A DNA stretch of 6,873 nt from Planctomycetota bacterium. Lineage in GTDB: Bacteria; Planctomycetota; Planctomycetia; Planctomycetales; Planctomycetaceae. How positions within the stretch are numbered: the first letter of the stretch is position 1; each line of letters begins with the position of its first letter. The stretch lies in contig JAPOLP010000292.1 of assembly GCA_029977045.1 (NCBI GenBank), positions 1 to 6,873 of the forward strand, given 5' to 3'. Shown piece after piece: positions 1 to 6,261 of this stretch. Position numbers and translations under genes: made by a program. The notes beneath the pieces were generated by a model. The model was not told where the DNA came from. It saw only the letters and a program-made list of their open reading frames with translations, and searched no databases.

Positions 1-176
1 CAGGAAATTCGGGTTCCAGTCGCGAAAGTGTCACGGACGCCTGTAACCAGCGACGGGGCGGTTGATTTGCTGTTCAAACGGCCTGATAAACGCTGGCTCG
101 TATTCGTTCCGGAATCTCTACTGGAACGACGGTCTCAGGAACCGAATCCGGTCCCGCGATTCTCAGGGAGATTGAC
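1..176. other. Left-edge flank without a confident gene
   Basis: No gene can be supported here. One + frame stays open from base 1 to a TGA at 211-213, so it could be the last 70 codons of a gene that starts outside the window. However, it would overlap the peptidase start by 37 nt, its third-base composition looks less GC-biased than the real genes here, and the residues match no family I know. The other two + frames close early (TAA near 44, TGA near 63). The most likely reading is spacer DNA carrying the promoter of the peptidase gene. Confidence 0.4.
165..170 (+). promoter_or_regulatory. Ribosome binding site of the papain-like peptidase
   Basis: AGGGAG lies 6 nt before the ATG at 177. 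It is a strong Shine-Dalgarno match and supports 177 as the start. Confidence 0.75.
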
Positions 177-992
177 ATGCCCCAGCGAAAGCAGGCTGCT
201 CGCAAAGCGTTGAGAAACCAGGCACGGCGGTACGTGTTGAACTGTGTTCCGTCTGTCGGCACGGAAAACGACTGGACGTTCAACGACGCGAGGATCTCCG
301 GGCTATCGCACCTGGCGAGTGCGATCCCTGGCAAGAAGGACCTGCGAGCCTCGTGGTGGGGCATCGACAACCAGGGCAACACGGGCGCGTGTGTTGGGTA
401 CTCGACTGCCTACGGCGTGCTGCGCTGGCACTACGTCCAGGCGGGTCTACTCTCGAAGGCGCGGAAGCCGTCCGCTCGATTCATCTGGATGGCGAATAAA
501 GAGACGGACGGGATCACGCGGTACCCGACCACGTTCCTTGAGTCCGAAGGAACTCAGACGAAGCTGGCTCTGGGAGTCGCCCGCAAGTTCGGCTGCGTGC
601 CGGACGACATCCTGCCGATGGATGGCCCGCTGTCTCCACTGCCGACCGGAGCTTTTTACGCGCGAGCGGCTCGCTTCCGAATTTCCAGCTACCACAACCT
701 GGGCCGGAATCTCGACGACTGGCGAGCCTGGATCGCTCACCAGGGCCCGATCCTCGCGCGGCTGGTCGTCGACGATACCTGGGATCTCGCCACCGAACGA
801 GGCGGGCGTCTGAGGACGTACCATGCAGATACGGCCCGCGGCGGCCACGCGGTGTGCATCGTCGGCTACACGCAGCAGTACTTCATCGTGCGTAACAGTT
901 GGGGCACCGACTGGGGCGACGGCGGGTTCGCGTACGCCTGGGACGACTACGCGGCAGAAGCTTTCACAGAAGCCTACGGCGCCGTGCTGTAG
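177..992 (+). CDS. Papain-like (C1A family) cysteine peptidase
   Basis: A 271-residue protein with the landmarks of a C1A papain-fold peptidase, which hydrolyses peptide bonds through a Cys-His-Asn centre. The oxyanion Gln is Q66 in NQGNTGACVG and the nucleophile is C72, six residues later as in papain. The catalytic His is H224 in GGHAVCIVGY and the Asn is N240 in RNSWGTDWGDGG, the best-conserved C1A block. The motif around Cys is GACVG rather than the eukaryotic CGSCW, as is common in bacterial members. The N-terminus is short and basic, with no visible signal peptide and no inhibitory propeptide of usual length, so a cytoplasmic enzyme without zymogen control is inferred. A strong ribosome binding site precedes the ATG. 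The gene ends 33 nt from the convergent 109-residue gene. The substrate is unknown, but the complete catalytic set argues for an active enzyme. Confidence 0.9.
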   Translation: MPQRKQAARKALRNQARRYVLNCVPSVGTENDWTFNDARISGLSHLASAIPGKKDLRASWWGIDNQGNTGACVGYSTAYGVLRWHYVQAGLLSKARKPSARFIWMANKETDGITRYPTTFLESEGTQTKLALGVARKFGCVPDDILPMDGPLSPLPTGAFYARAARFRISSYHNLGRNLDDWRAWIAHQGPILARLVVDDTWDLATERGGRLRTYHADTARGGHAVCIVGYTQQYFIVRNSWGTDWGDGGFAYAWDDYAAEAFTEAYGAVL

Positions 993-1008
993 AAGCCGGC
1001 GCCGGCTT
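993..1008. terminator. Perfect 16-bp palindrome between convergent genes, putative bidirectional terminator
   Basis: AAGCCGGCGCCGGCTT starts directly after the peptidase stop codon. In RNA it folds as a 6-bp stem (AAGCCG/CGGCTT) with a GCGC loop. It is self-complementary, so it would serve both the peptidase and the opposing gene that stops at 1026. No T-run follows on either strand, so it is not a canonical intrinsic terminator. A role in 3'-end stabilisation or a protein-binding palindrome is also possible. Confidence 0.5.
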
Positions 1009-1025
1009 GCTTAACGTGCCGCAAA

Positions 1026-1355
1026 CTATCGAACGCAGACGAATCTCTGACCGGGATCGAACTCGCGAGACCGGTTGTAGGTTGAGTCTGAGCCGCCTGC
1101 GTCGCAGCAGCGGACGCCATGTTCGTCGATTTTGATCAGCGGTCGACCGTTCTGGTTCCGAACCTCAACAGGCAGGCCGCTGCGCTGAAACACTGTCTCC
1201 GCCAGTTCGGCGGCCTGCTTCGGTGAGCCAGCGCGGCAGCCGCGAATCCAGCGGTCGCGATACTTCACGAAGATGCCCAACTCCTGCGCGGCAGCGACGC
1301 CTTCGAGGATCAGGTTGTCGAGACTGGATTGCAGATCGTGCACGGAAACGGACAT
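1026..1355 (-). CDS. Conserved-looking small protein of unknown function, 109 residues
   Basis: I do not recognise the family. The start is well supported: ATG at 1355-1353 has AGGAG 8 nt upstream on the minus strand. The product is soluble with no signal peptide or membrane segment. Residues about 5-28 look like an amphipathic helix (DLQSSLDNLILEGVAAAQEL), followed by a short strand-like stretch (GIFVKYRDRW), a second helix at about 45-58 (PKQAAELAETVFQRSG) and a strand-rich part with LPVEVRN and RPLIKIDE. The tail is polar and has four cysteines in the whole protein (C40, C83, C84, C107). The adjacent CC pair is too little to call a metal site. It lies tail to tail with the peptidase and is divergent from the SDR gene. 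No function is assigned. Confidence 0.75.
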   Translation of the reverse strand: MSVSVHDLQSSLDNLILEGVAAAQELGIFVKYRDRWIRGCRAGSPKQAAELAETVFQRSGLPVEVRNQNGRPLIKIDEHGVRCCDAGGSDSTYNRSREFDPGQRFVCVR

Positions 1356-1363
1356 GGTGGTTA

Positions 1364-1368
1364 CTCCT
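1364..1368 (-). promoter_or_regulatory. Ribosome binding site of the 109-residue gene
   Basis: CTCCT on the + strand reads AGGAG on the minus strand, 8 nt before the ATG at 1355. This signal is the main reason for accepting the small ORF as a gene. Confidence 0.7.
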
Positions 1369-1731
1369 GAGGTCGATCACGTTCGGTACTCTGGTTCAGC
1401 AGGGCACACGAGGTTTTTGCCTCAGAAACCAGCGACGCAGCGCCGCCAACTCTGCGCTTTGAGTTGTTTGCCGCGGCGGAAAGTCACAACGCGCGGGCAC
1501 GACAGTTCTGTTCCGTGGGCCGGGCCAGTCAGCAGTGACAGTCAGCTCTTGGAGTTCTGATGCAGCACTGACGTGACTTTCCGATACGACGCGACATCCC
1601 TCCGCTCGTCGTTACTGCCCGCGACGACCGGCGTCTGTCACGCTCTGCGACTTTGAAACGCCGCAGTGGTTGGACACGATTGTCACTCGCCAGAACAATC
1701 AGCTCGCTTGATTGCCCGAACCAGACATCGC
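1369..1731. promoter_or_regulatory. Divergent intergenic spacer between the 109-residue gene and the SDR gene
   Basis: This 388-nt gap (1356-1743 in full) separates two divergent starts and must hold both promoters. No gene in it is convincing. A small inverted repeat, GAGG/CCTC around TTTTTG, sits at 1410-1423. The best -35/-10 guess for the SDR gene is TTGGAC (1670-1675) and AACAAT (1694-1699) with an 18-nt gap, but the match is poor. I see no operator or riboswitch structure. Confidence 0.45.
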
Positions 1732-1736
1732 AGGAG
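1732..1736 (+). promoter_or_regulatory. Ribosome binding site that fixes the SDR start
   Basis: AGGAG lies 7 nt before the ATG at 1744. The same frame is open back to an ATG at 1666, but those 26 extra codons precede the normal SDR N-terminus and lack a comparable signal, so 1744 is chosen. Confidence 0.75.
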
Positions 1737-1743
1737 TGAACTC

Positions 1744-2505
1744 ATGGCCGACGCAGCTTTCGCCGACCGGACAATTCTGGTTACGGGAGGCTCACGCGGG
1801 ATCGGACGTGCCGCGAGTCTGCGGCTGGCTGGCGAAGGTGCCCGCGTCGCCGTCAACTACGTCTCGAATCCTGCCAAAGCCGCCGAGACGGTCGCCGAGA
1901 TTGAAGCCGCAGGTGGCACCGCGATCGCCGTTCAGGGCAACGTGGCTATCCCGGATGAAGCAGCAGCCATTGCCGCTCAGACGCGCGACGCGTTCGGCCC
2001 GATCGACATGCTCGTCCACTCAGCCGGTATCAGCATTGTCGAGCACGCGACTGACGTGACCTGGGAAACGTGGCGTCGCACGATGGACGTCAACCTCGAC
2101 GGCACCTTCAACATGGTCTACGCGTTGAAGAACGAGATGATTCAGCGCGAGTTCGGGCGCATGGTGCTGATCTCGTCGATCGCCGCTCTCCGCGAACGCG
2201 AGAACCAGGTTCACTATTCGGCCTCGAAGGCCGCCGTCATCGCGATGACCCGCTGCATGGCTCAGGCCTGGGCGAAGCACAACATCCGCATCAACTGCAT
2301 CTGCCCCGGCCTGATCGAAACCGAGATGGCTTACACGCTGGCTCCGGAAGTTCACGAGGCGATCGTCAAGGCGACGCCGATGGGCCGCAAAGGCGAGCCG
2401 CACGAGATCGCCGCCGTCATCCGCTTCCTGCTCAGCGACGAGTCGAGCTTCATGACCGGCCAAACCGTCGTTGCCAGTGGCGGCCGCGTCATGCTGCCTG
2501 GGTAA
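1744..2505 (+). CDS. Short-chain dehydrogenase/reductase, classical FabG-like type
   Basis: A 253-residue NAD(P)-dependent oxidoreductase of the classical SDR family, with the usual length and a single Rossmann fold. The cofactor loop is TGGSRGIG (residues 14-21) after the first strand. Asn117 in DVNLDG is the structural/catalytic Asn. The catalytic triad is S145 (ISS), Y158 and K162 in YSASK, with the family's 13-residue Ser-Tyr spacing. The usual NNAG motif is HSAG at 92-95, a mild variant. The substrate-loop start PGLIETEM (188-195) and the C-terminal GxxxxxSGG block (TGQTVVASGG) are FabG-like. The Arg after GGS (GGSRGIG) and an Asn after the second strand (VNYVSN) fit NADPH preference, which is inferred. 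It could reduce a 3-oxoacyl thioester or another keto substrate. No fatty-acid genes are adjacent, so the symbol fabG is not given. It is monocistronic and convergent with the flavoprotein gene, 87 nt away. Confidence 0.93.
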   Translation: MADAAFADRTILVTGGSRGIGRAASLRLAGEGARVAVNYVSNPAKAAETVAEIEAAGGTAIAVQGNVAIPDEAAAIAAQTRDAFGPIDMLVHSAGISIVEHATDVTWETWRRTMDVNLDGTFNMVYALKNEMIQREFGRMVLISSIAALRERENQVHYSASKAAVIAMTRCMAQAWAKHNIRINCICPGLIETEMAYTLAPEVHEAIVKATPMGRKGEPHEIAAVIRFLLSDESSFMTGQTVVASGGRVMLPG

Positions 2506-2520
2506 CGTCGGCTTCAAACC

Positions 2521-2586
2521 GTAGAACGGACTTCAGCCCGTTGACCGCCACACTGACAAACGTTGACGGACTGAAGTCCGTCCTGC
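2521..2586. repeat. Long imperfect hairpin, REP-like element and probable bidirectional terminator
   Basis: The arms 2521-2545 and 2562-2586 pair over 25 positions around a 16-nt loop (2546-2561). The core ACGGACTTCAG (2526-2536) pairs perfectly with CTGAAGTCCGT (2571-2581). Outside it come A2525/C2582 mismatched, then G2524-C2583, A2523-T2584, a G-U type pair and G2521-C2586. Inside it come one mismatch (C2537/A2570), four pairs, two G-U type pairs and two more pairs. It fills the gap between the convergent SDR and flavoprotein genes, where it could end both transcripts, although no T-run follows. The GGACTTCAG/CTGAAGTCC core is one I recall as dispersed in planctomycete intergenic DNA. That is memory, not a search. 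Confidence 0.7.
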
Positions 2587-2592
2587 AGTCCG

Positions 2593-4083
2593 CTACTGCG
2601 AAAGCCGCTCGCGAATCTGCGATTTGACCTGCTTGAGGTTCTCCGCTTCCGGTGTGTCCTTGTAGTGACCATCGAGCGGGAAGCAGCCGGAGATGATACC
2701 GTTGCGCGGCGCTGTTGTGCAGTCGCTGAAGGTTCGGCAGATCTGTTTCGTTCGCAGCGGGTTGCCTTCGAGCACGTCGGCGGGCAGGTCCCAGTAGCTG
2801 AGCACCAGACGGCCGATGCCAACGAAGTCGCACCAGCCGTCTCGAACAACGGCCTGAGCAACGTGCGGCAGGAACTCCTGAAAGTACGACCAGGCCGAGC
2901 CGACAATTGGGATGCCGGGCAACTGCTGCTTGAGATCGCGGACAGACTCGATCTGCCGCACACAGCCGAGCAGTGGATCCTCGGGCGGCTGATAACCATC
3001 CGACGGCGGATAGAACGCTGGTCGCTGAATGTGCGGGTTGTAGTAGGGCGAGCCCGCTGACAGGTTGAAGATCGCGACGCCCAGGTCGTCGTGCAGCAGC
3101 CGGATCAGTTTCACTGGTTCGGTGAGGTCCATCTCCAGCGGGTTGTCGCGGTTGCAGCCGAAGCCCGGATAGTCGTGCGCCGGGTGATCGTCGGGGATGC
3201 CGGGTCCGAGCTTGCCGCTTGATGCTCGATCCGGATCAGGATGAAACGGCGGCTGATCGAAGACTGACAGCCGGACGCCGACCATCAGGCCGGGGCACTC
3301 GTCGCGAATCCGACCGATGATTTCGCGAATGAACCGTGTGCGACCCTCAAAGTCACCGCCGTACGGACCGGGCCGAGTGAACGCCGAGAGGAACTCGTGC
3401 CCCAGGTAGCCGTGGCAGTGCTTCACGTCGACGAACTGAAACCCGACGCTCTGCGCGAGTTTCGCGGCGGCAACGTACGAGTCGATCAGCCGTTTGATGT
3501 CGTCGTCGGTCAGCACGACTGAATCGTCATCCGCCGCAATGCCGAACTTCGGGTCGAGCGACGGATGGTGATAAACGATTCGCGGTTCGAGTTTGTCTTT
3601 GCGGTTCGGTCTGCAGAAGCGGCCTGAGTGCGTCAACTGCAGGCCGACAAGCAGGTCGTCGGTTGCGTTGGATCCGAAACGTTTCGTGTGAGCATCCCGC
3701 AGCGTGCCGAGCAGGTCGCGCATGGGCTCGGTGTTTTCGGGCCGGTTCAGCAACTGGTTGGGGTTCGCTCGACCGTCGGGTTGAACGGCAAACGCTTCGC
3801 AGCCCCAGATCAGCTTGCAGCCGGACAGACCAAAGTTGTGCCAGCGTCGAATCGTGTGCTCGCTCGGCTGCCCGTCCTCGGTGCCATCCCAGCCTTCCAT
3901 CGGATGCACGCACCAGCGGTTGCCGACCATGAAGCCGCCAACGTCAATCGGAGCCGCCAGCGGCGAGCCTTCCGCTGCCGACAATGGAGCATCATCAACC
4001 GGCAGATCGGTCACGCCCGCCTGAGCCAGGTACGCGCGAAACTCGTCAACAGTTTTAAGTGCGCCAAGACGCTGCCAGTTCAT
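2593..4083 (-). CDS. OYE-family NADH:flavin oxidoreductase, 2,4-dienoyl-CoA reductase-like TIM barrel
   Basis: A 496-residue member of the old-yellow-enzyme family (FMN-dependent TIM barrel), which typically reduces C=C bonds conjugated to a carbonyl with NAD(P)H. It shows NRWCVHPMEGWDG (55-67, the family's N-terminal NR..PM block), GLSGCKLIWGCEA (85-97), LQLTHSGR (148-155), VKHCHGYLGHEFLSAF (220-235) followed by YGGDFEGRTRF (241-251), and the phosphate-binding VGIGR (421-425). The barrel is longer than the usual ~360 residues because of insertions around 275-315 and 345-375. A cysteine set C449, C455, C467 resembles the Fe-S segment of dienoyl-CoA reductase but is incomplete, and no C-terminal FAD/NAD domains follow. 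The start at 4083 is preceded by AAGG 9 nt upstream. The frame is open to 4308, but the extra 75 residues resemble no family sequence. The substrate is unknown. Confidence 0.88.
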   Translation of the reverse strand: MNWQRLGALKTVDEFRAYLAQAGVTDLPVDDAPLSAAEGSPLAAPIDVGGFMVGNRWCVHPMEGWDGTEDGQPSEHTIRRWHNFGLSGCKLIWGCEAFAVQPDGRANPNQLLNRPENTEPMRDLLGTLRDAHTKRFGSNATDDLLVGLQLTHSGRFCRPNRKDKLEPRIVYHHPSLDPKFGIAADDDSVVLTDDDIKRLIDSYVAAAKLAQSVGFQFVDVKHCHGYLGHEFLSAFTRPGPYGGDFEGRTRFIREIIGRIRDECPGLMVGVRLSVFDQPPFHPDPDRASSGKLGPGIPDDHPAHDYPGFGCNRDNPLEMDLTEPVKLIRLLHDDLGVAIFNLSAGSPYYNPHIQRPAFYPPSDGYQPPEDPLLGCVRQIESVRDLKQQLPGIPIVGSAWSYFQEFLPHVAQAVVRDGWCDFVGIGRLVLSYWDLPADVLEGNPLRTKQICRTFSDCTTAPRNGIISGCFPLDGHYKDTPEAENLKQVKSQIRERLSQ

Positions 4084-4373
4084 CGTGGGAAACCTTAGTG
4101 AGTCGTTGTCAGAGTCCCGGGCTGAAATTTCCCGCAGTCTACAGCCCGAGCAACTGGCGGACGAACGTTGTACGGGACGGTCGCTGCAGCCGCTGCCGAC
4201 GCCACTCAGATCGTTTTTCCAGAGAGAACAACAGACACCTTCAGTAGCCGAAACGGGCCGTCGTTCGGAATACTGCATCTGACGGTGTCGGGACGGCGTT
4301 AGAAACACGTCTCAGGCTGATGAAAACACCGTAATTCCCAACAGACTGCAATTGCACAGAGAGCGAACGGGCC
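4084..4373. promoter_or_regulatory. Divergent spacer between the flavoprotein and membrane-protein genes
   Basis: This 290-nt gap lies between two divergent starts. It contains the weak AAGG ribosome site of the flavoprotein gene (4093-4096, minus strand), an inverted repeat at 4118-4148, and only a poor purine-rich AGAGAG (4358-4363) before the membrane-protein ATG. No convincing -35/-10 pair or coding frame was found. Confidence 0.4.
4118..4148. repeat. Inverted repeat CGGGCTG / CAGCCCG
   Basis: Two perfect 7-nt arms (4118-4124 and 4142-4148) flank a 17-nt loop, 34 nt upstream of the flavoprotein start. It could be a small hairpin in that gene's leader, an operator, or a degenerate relative of the GGACTTCAG-type element downstream of the same gene. 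Its function is unknown. Confidence 0.4.
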
Positions 4374-5201
4374 ATGACGCTGCTTCAACGACTGGGGATT
4401 CTGACCGTAGTCGGACTGCTGATGACAGCAGCGTTTTCGACAGAAATGATCGCTGCTGAGGAGTCCGAAGCTGAAGTTCTCACAGAAGGCTTCGACCAGA
4501 CGCGAGCCCTCAACTGGACACTGTTCGTCGCGGTCGTTCTGACGCTGACCCATTTCAACGGGCCGCGTTTTCGACCACTGATCGAGGCTCGGAAAACTCA
4601 AGTGAGTTCCTTTGGCGGCGGGATGGCCGTCGCCTATGTCTTCCTGCATCTGCTGGCCGAGCTGGAGGAAGGTCAGGAAGTGATGGGCCGCTGGATCAAC
4701 ACGTTCGTGCTGGTCGGCTTCGGCGTGTACTACGGCCTCGAACACCTGATCCGGCTGCGCCATCCAACGACAAGAGAGCGGGAAGTCTCGAAACTCGCCT
4801 GTGGGACGGAGATCGCCTTCGGGTGGGTCTACACCTGGCTGATTCTGTATTCGCTGCCGGAATCCGTTGAGCACAACGGTTTCAATCTGATTCCCATTTT
4901 CCCGGCGATTGTCTTTCACCTGTTCTACAGCGACTTTCACCTGGGAACCGAGTACCCGACTCATTTCAGCCGCTGGGGACGGCACGTTCTGGCAACCGCT
5001 CCGCTGGTCGGCTGGCTCGGCGACCTGTTCTTTTTTGAAGACAACCCGTACGTGTCGGATCCCATGCGAGCCGTGCTCGCCGGAGCGCTCATCTTCAAGG
5101 TGTTCCGGTACGAACTACCCGACGAACGACACTCGCGTTTTTTCTGGTTCCTGATCGGGATGCTCGTCTTCCTGACGCTCGATGTTCTGTCCGGAAACTG
5201 A
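4374..5201 (+). CDS. Multi-pass membrane protein of unknown function, about eight helices
   Basis: A 275-residue hydrophobic protein of the cytoplasmic membrane. Residues 5-22 form a hydrophobic N-terminal segment that may be a signal peptide (possible cleavage near MIAAEES) or a first anchor. Further likely membrane helices lie near 47-63, 79-96, 109-127, 147-163, 172-188, 204-221, 231-246 and 256-272. Several helices carry polar or ionisable residues: H60, H92 and E96 (FLHLLAEL), E123/H124, and H182, D187 and H189 (FHLFYSDFHL). This pattern, and the GGGMAVAYVFLHLLAEL stretch, recalls the small-residue and His-rich helices of ZIP-type metal transporters, but the diagnostic ZIP motifs (HNxxD, HExPHE) are absent, so the resemblance is only suggestive. 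The ribosome site is weak (AGAGAG, 10 nt upstream). It stops 19 nt from the end of the convergent MoxR gene. Confidence 0.82.
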   Translation: MTLLQRLGILTVVGLLMTAAFSTEMIAAEESEAEVLTEGFDQTRALNWTLFVAVVLTLTHFNGPRFRPLIEARKTQVSSFGGGMAVAYVFLHLLAELEEGQEVMGRWINTFVLVGFGVYYGLEHLIRLRHPTTREREVSKLACGTEIAFGWVYTWLILYSLPESVEHNGFNLIPIFPAIVFHLFYSDFHLGTEYPTHFSRWGRHVLATAPLVGWLGDLFFFEDNPYVSDPMRAVLAGALIFKVFRYELPDERHSRFFWFLIGMLVFLTLDVLSGN

Positions 5202-5220
5202 CTCCGCAGCTGGCACACCA

Positions 5221-6261
5221 TCAGGCTTCGATGTCCTGCGGAATGGGACGTCCGATTTCAGTCACCGTATCAAGCAACACTTTGACAATGCTGGCGGTCG
5301 TCTGGCCTTCCATCCTCGCGGAGTAGTCGAGAATCAGACGGTGTCCGAGAACGCTCGGAGCAACCCGGCGAACATCGTCGAAGCCGACGTTTGGCTTCCC
5401 GGCCAGCAACGCTGCCGCGCGAGCCGTTCCCGCGATCGCAATCGCGGCTCGCGGTGACGCACCATATTTGACGAACCGACGAACGACTTCTGGCGAGGCA
5501 TCGCGATCTGGATGTGTCGCCGTCACAAGTCGAGCAACGTAGTCACCAACCGCTTCCGGCAGATGAACCCGATCAACGAGGTCAAACAGCGCCGTCAATT
5601 GAGGTCCGTCAAGAGCCGTCGTCAGTTCCGGCGGAGTTCCGTGTTTGCGAGTTGAGATGATTTCCTTGAGCACGTCGCTGGTCACGCTGCTGACGTTGAT
5701 CTTGAACGTGAAGCGGTCGATCTGTGCTTCCGGCAGTGGATACGTGCCTTCCAGTTCAATCGGGTTCTGCGTCGCGAGCACGAAGAACGGCAGCGGCAGC
5801 TGATGCGATTCGCCCATCACGGTGACTCGGCGCTCCTGCATTGCTTCGAGCAGTGCAGCCTGCGTCTTCGGAGTCGCCCGATTAATTTCGTCAGCCAGCA
5901 GCAGGTTGGCGAAGACGGGCCCCTGATGAAAAACCAGCCGCCGCGAGCCTCCCTGATCTTCCAGAATCGGTGAACCGAGAATGTCGCTGGGCAGCAGGTC
6001 GGGCGTGAACTGAATCCGTCGAAACGACAGACCCAGCAGCGAAGACAGAGACTTCACCAGTTCCGTCTTGCCCAGTCCTGGTAACCCTTCCAGCAGCAGA
6101 TGTCCGCGGGCGAGCAGGCAGATCACAACCCGCTCAAGTAACTCGCCCTGGCCGAGAATCGCCGTCCCAAGCCCATCAAGCAACGAACGAATCTCGCTCT
6201 GCGCGTGTGCGACGTCTTCAGGAGAGAGCAATCGAACCTGGGAACTGGATTCTGATGACAT
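5221..6261 (-). CDS. MoxR-family AAA+ ATPase
   Basis: A 346-residue AAA+ ATPase of the MoxR family, full length for the group (about 320-350). MoxR proteins act as ATP-driven chaperones that mature or activate partners, often with von Willebrand A-domain proteins. Seen here are Walker A GLPGLGKT (59-66), Walker B LLLADE (120-125) followed by the MoxR hallmark INRATPKTQAALLEAMQE, sensor 1 ATQNP (163-167), the PLPEAQIDRF block (175-184) with the likely Arg finger R183, and sensor 2 GASPRA (267-272, R271). The C-terminal lid domain is intact. All catalytic residues are present, so an active ATPase is expected. It is cytoplasmic with no signal peptide. The usual downstream DUF58 and vWA-domain genes are missing: the gene after its stop is the opposing membrane-protein gene, 19 nt away. 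The upstream gene is divergent, so this copy stands alone. Confidence 0.95.
   Translation of the reverse strand: MSSESSSQVRLLSPEDVAHAQSEIRSLLDGLGTAILGQGELLERVVICLLARGHLLLEGLPGLGKTELVKSLSSLLGLSFRRIQFTPDLLPSDILGSPILEDQGGSRRLVFHQGPVFANLLLADEINRATPKTQAALLEAMQERRVTVMGESHQLPLPFFVLATQNPIELEGTYPLPEAQIDRFTFKINVSSVTSDVLKEIISTRKHGTPPELTTALDGPQLTALFDLVDRVHLPEAVGDYVARLVTATHPDRDASPEVVRRFVKYGASPRAAIAIAGTARAAALLAGKPNVGFDDVRRVAPSVLGHRLILDYSARMEGQTTASIVKVLLDTVTEIGRPIPQDIEA

Noticed and set aside
28..213. Small + strand ORF with a GTG start at the left edge
   Set aside because: No ribosome site, composition unlike the real genes, and a 37-nt overlap with the well-supported peptidase start.
74..382. 102-codon minus-strand ORF over the peptidase start
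   Set aside because: It is antisense to the conserved peptidase sequence and its product resembles nothing known.
1670..1699. Possible -35/-10 pair (TTGGAC and AACAAT) upstream of the SDR gene
   Set aside because: Only 3 and 4 of 6 consensus matches, which is expected by chance in a spacer this long. It is mentioned only within the spacer entry.
1666..1743. 26-codon upstream extension of the SDR gene
   Set aside because: SDRs begin a few residues before the first strand, and AGGAG sits just before the ATG at 1744.
2020..2517. 165-codon minus-strand ORF opposite the SDR gene
   Set aside because: Shadow of a GC-rich gene: its His/Arg/Asp-rich product is typical of antisense translation, and it would run through the SDR motifs.
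3628..4098. 156-codon + strand ORF opposite the flavoprotein
   Set aside because: It overlaps conserved OYE motifs on the other strand and has no recognisable domain.
4084..4308. 75-codon N-terminal extension of the flavoprotein
   Set aside because: Ser/Arg/Cys-rich residues with no family resemblance. The MNWQ start has an AAGG site and gives a normal N-terminus.
4299..4985. 228-codon minus-strand ORF opposite the membrane protein
   Set aside because: It is antisense to a clear polytopic membrane protein. The Gln/His-rich product is the usual reverse-strand shadow.
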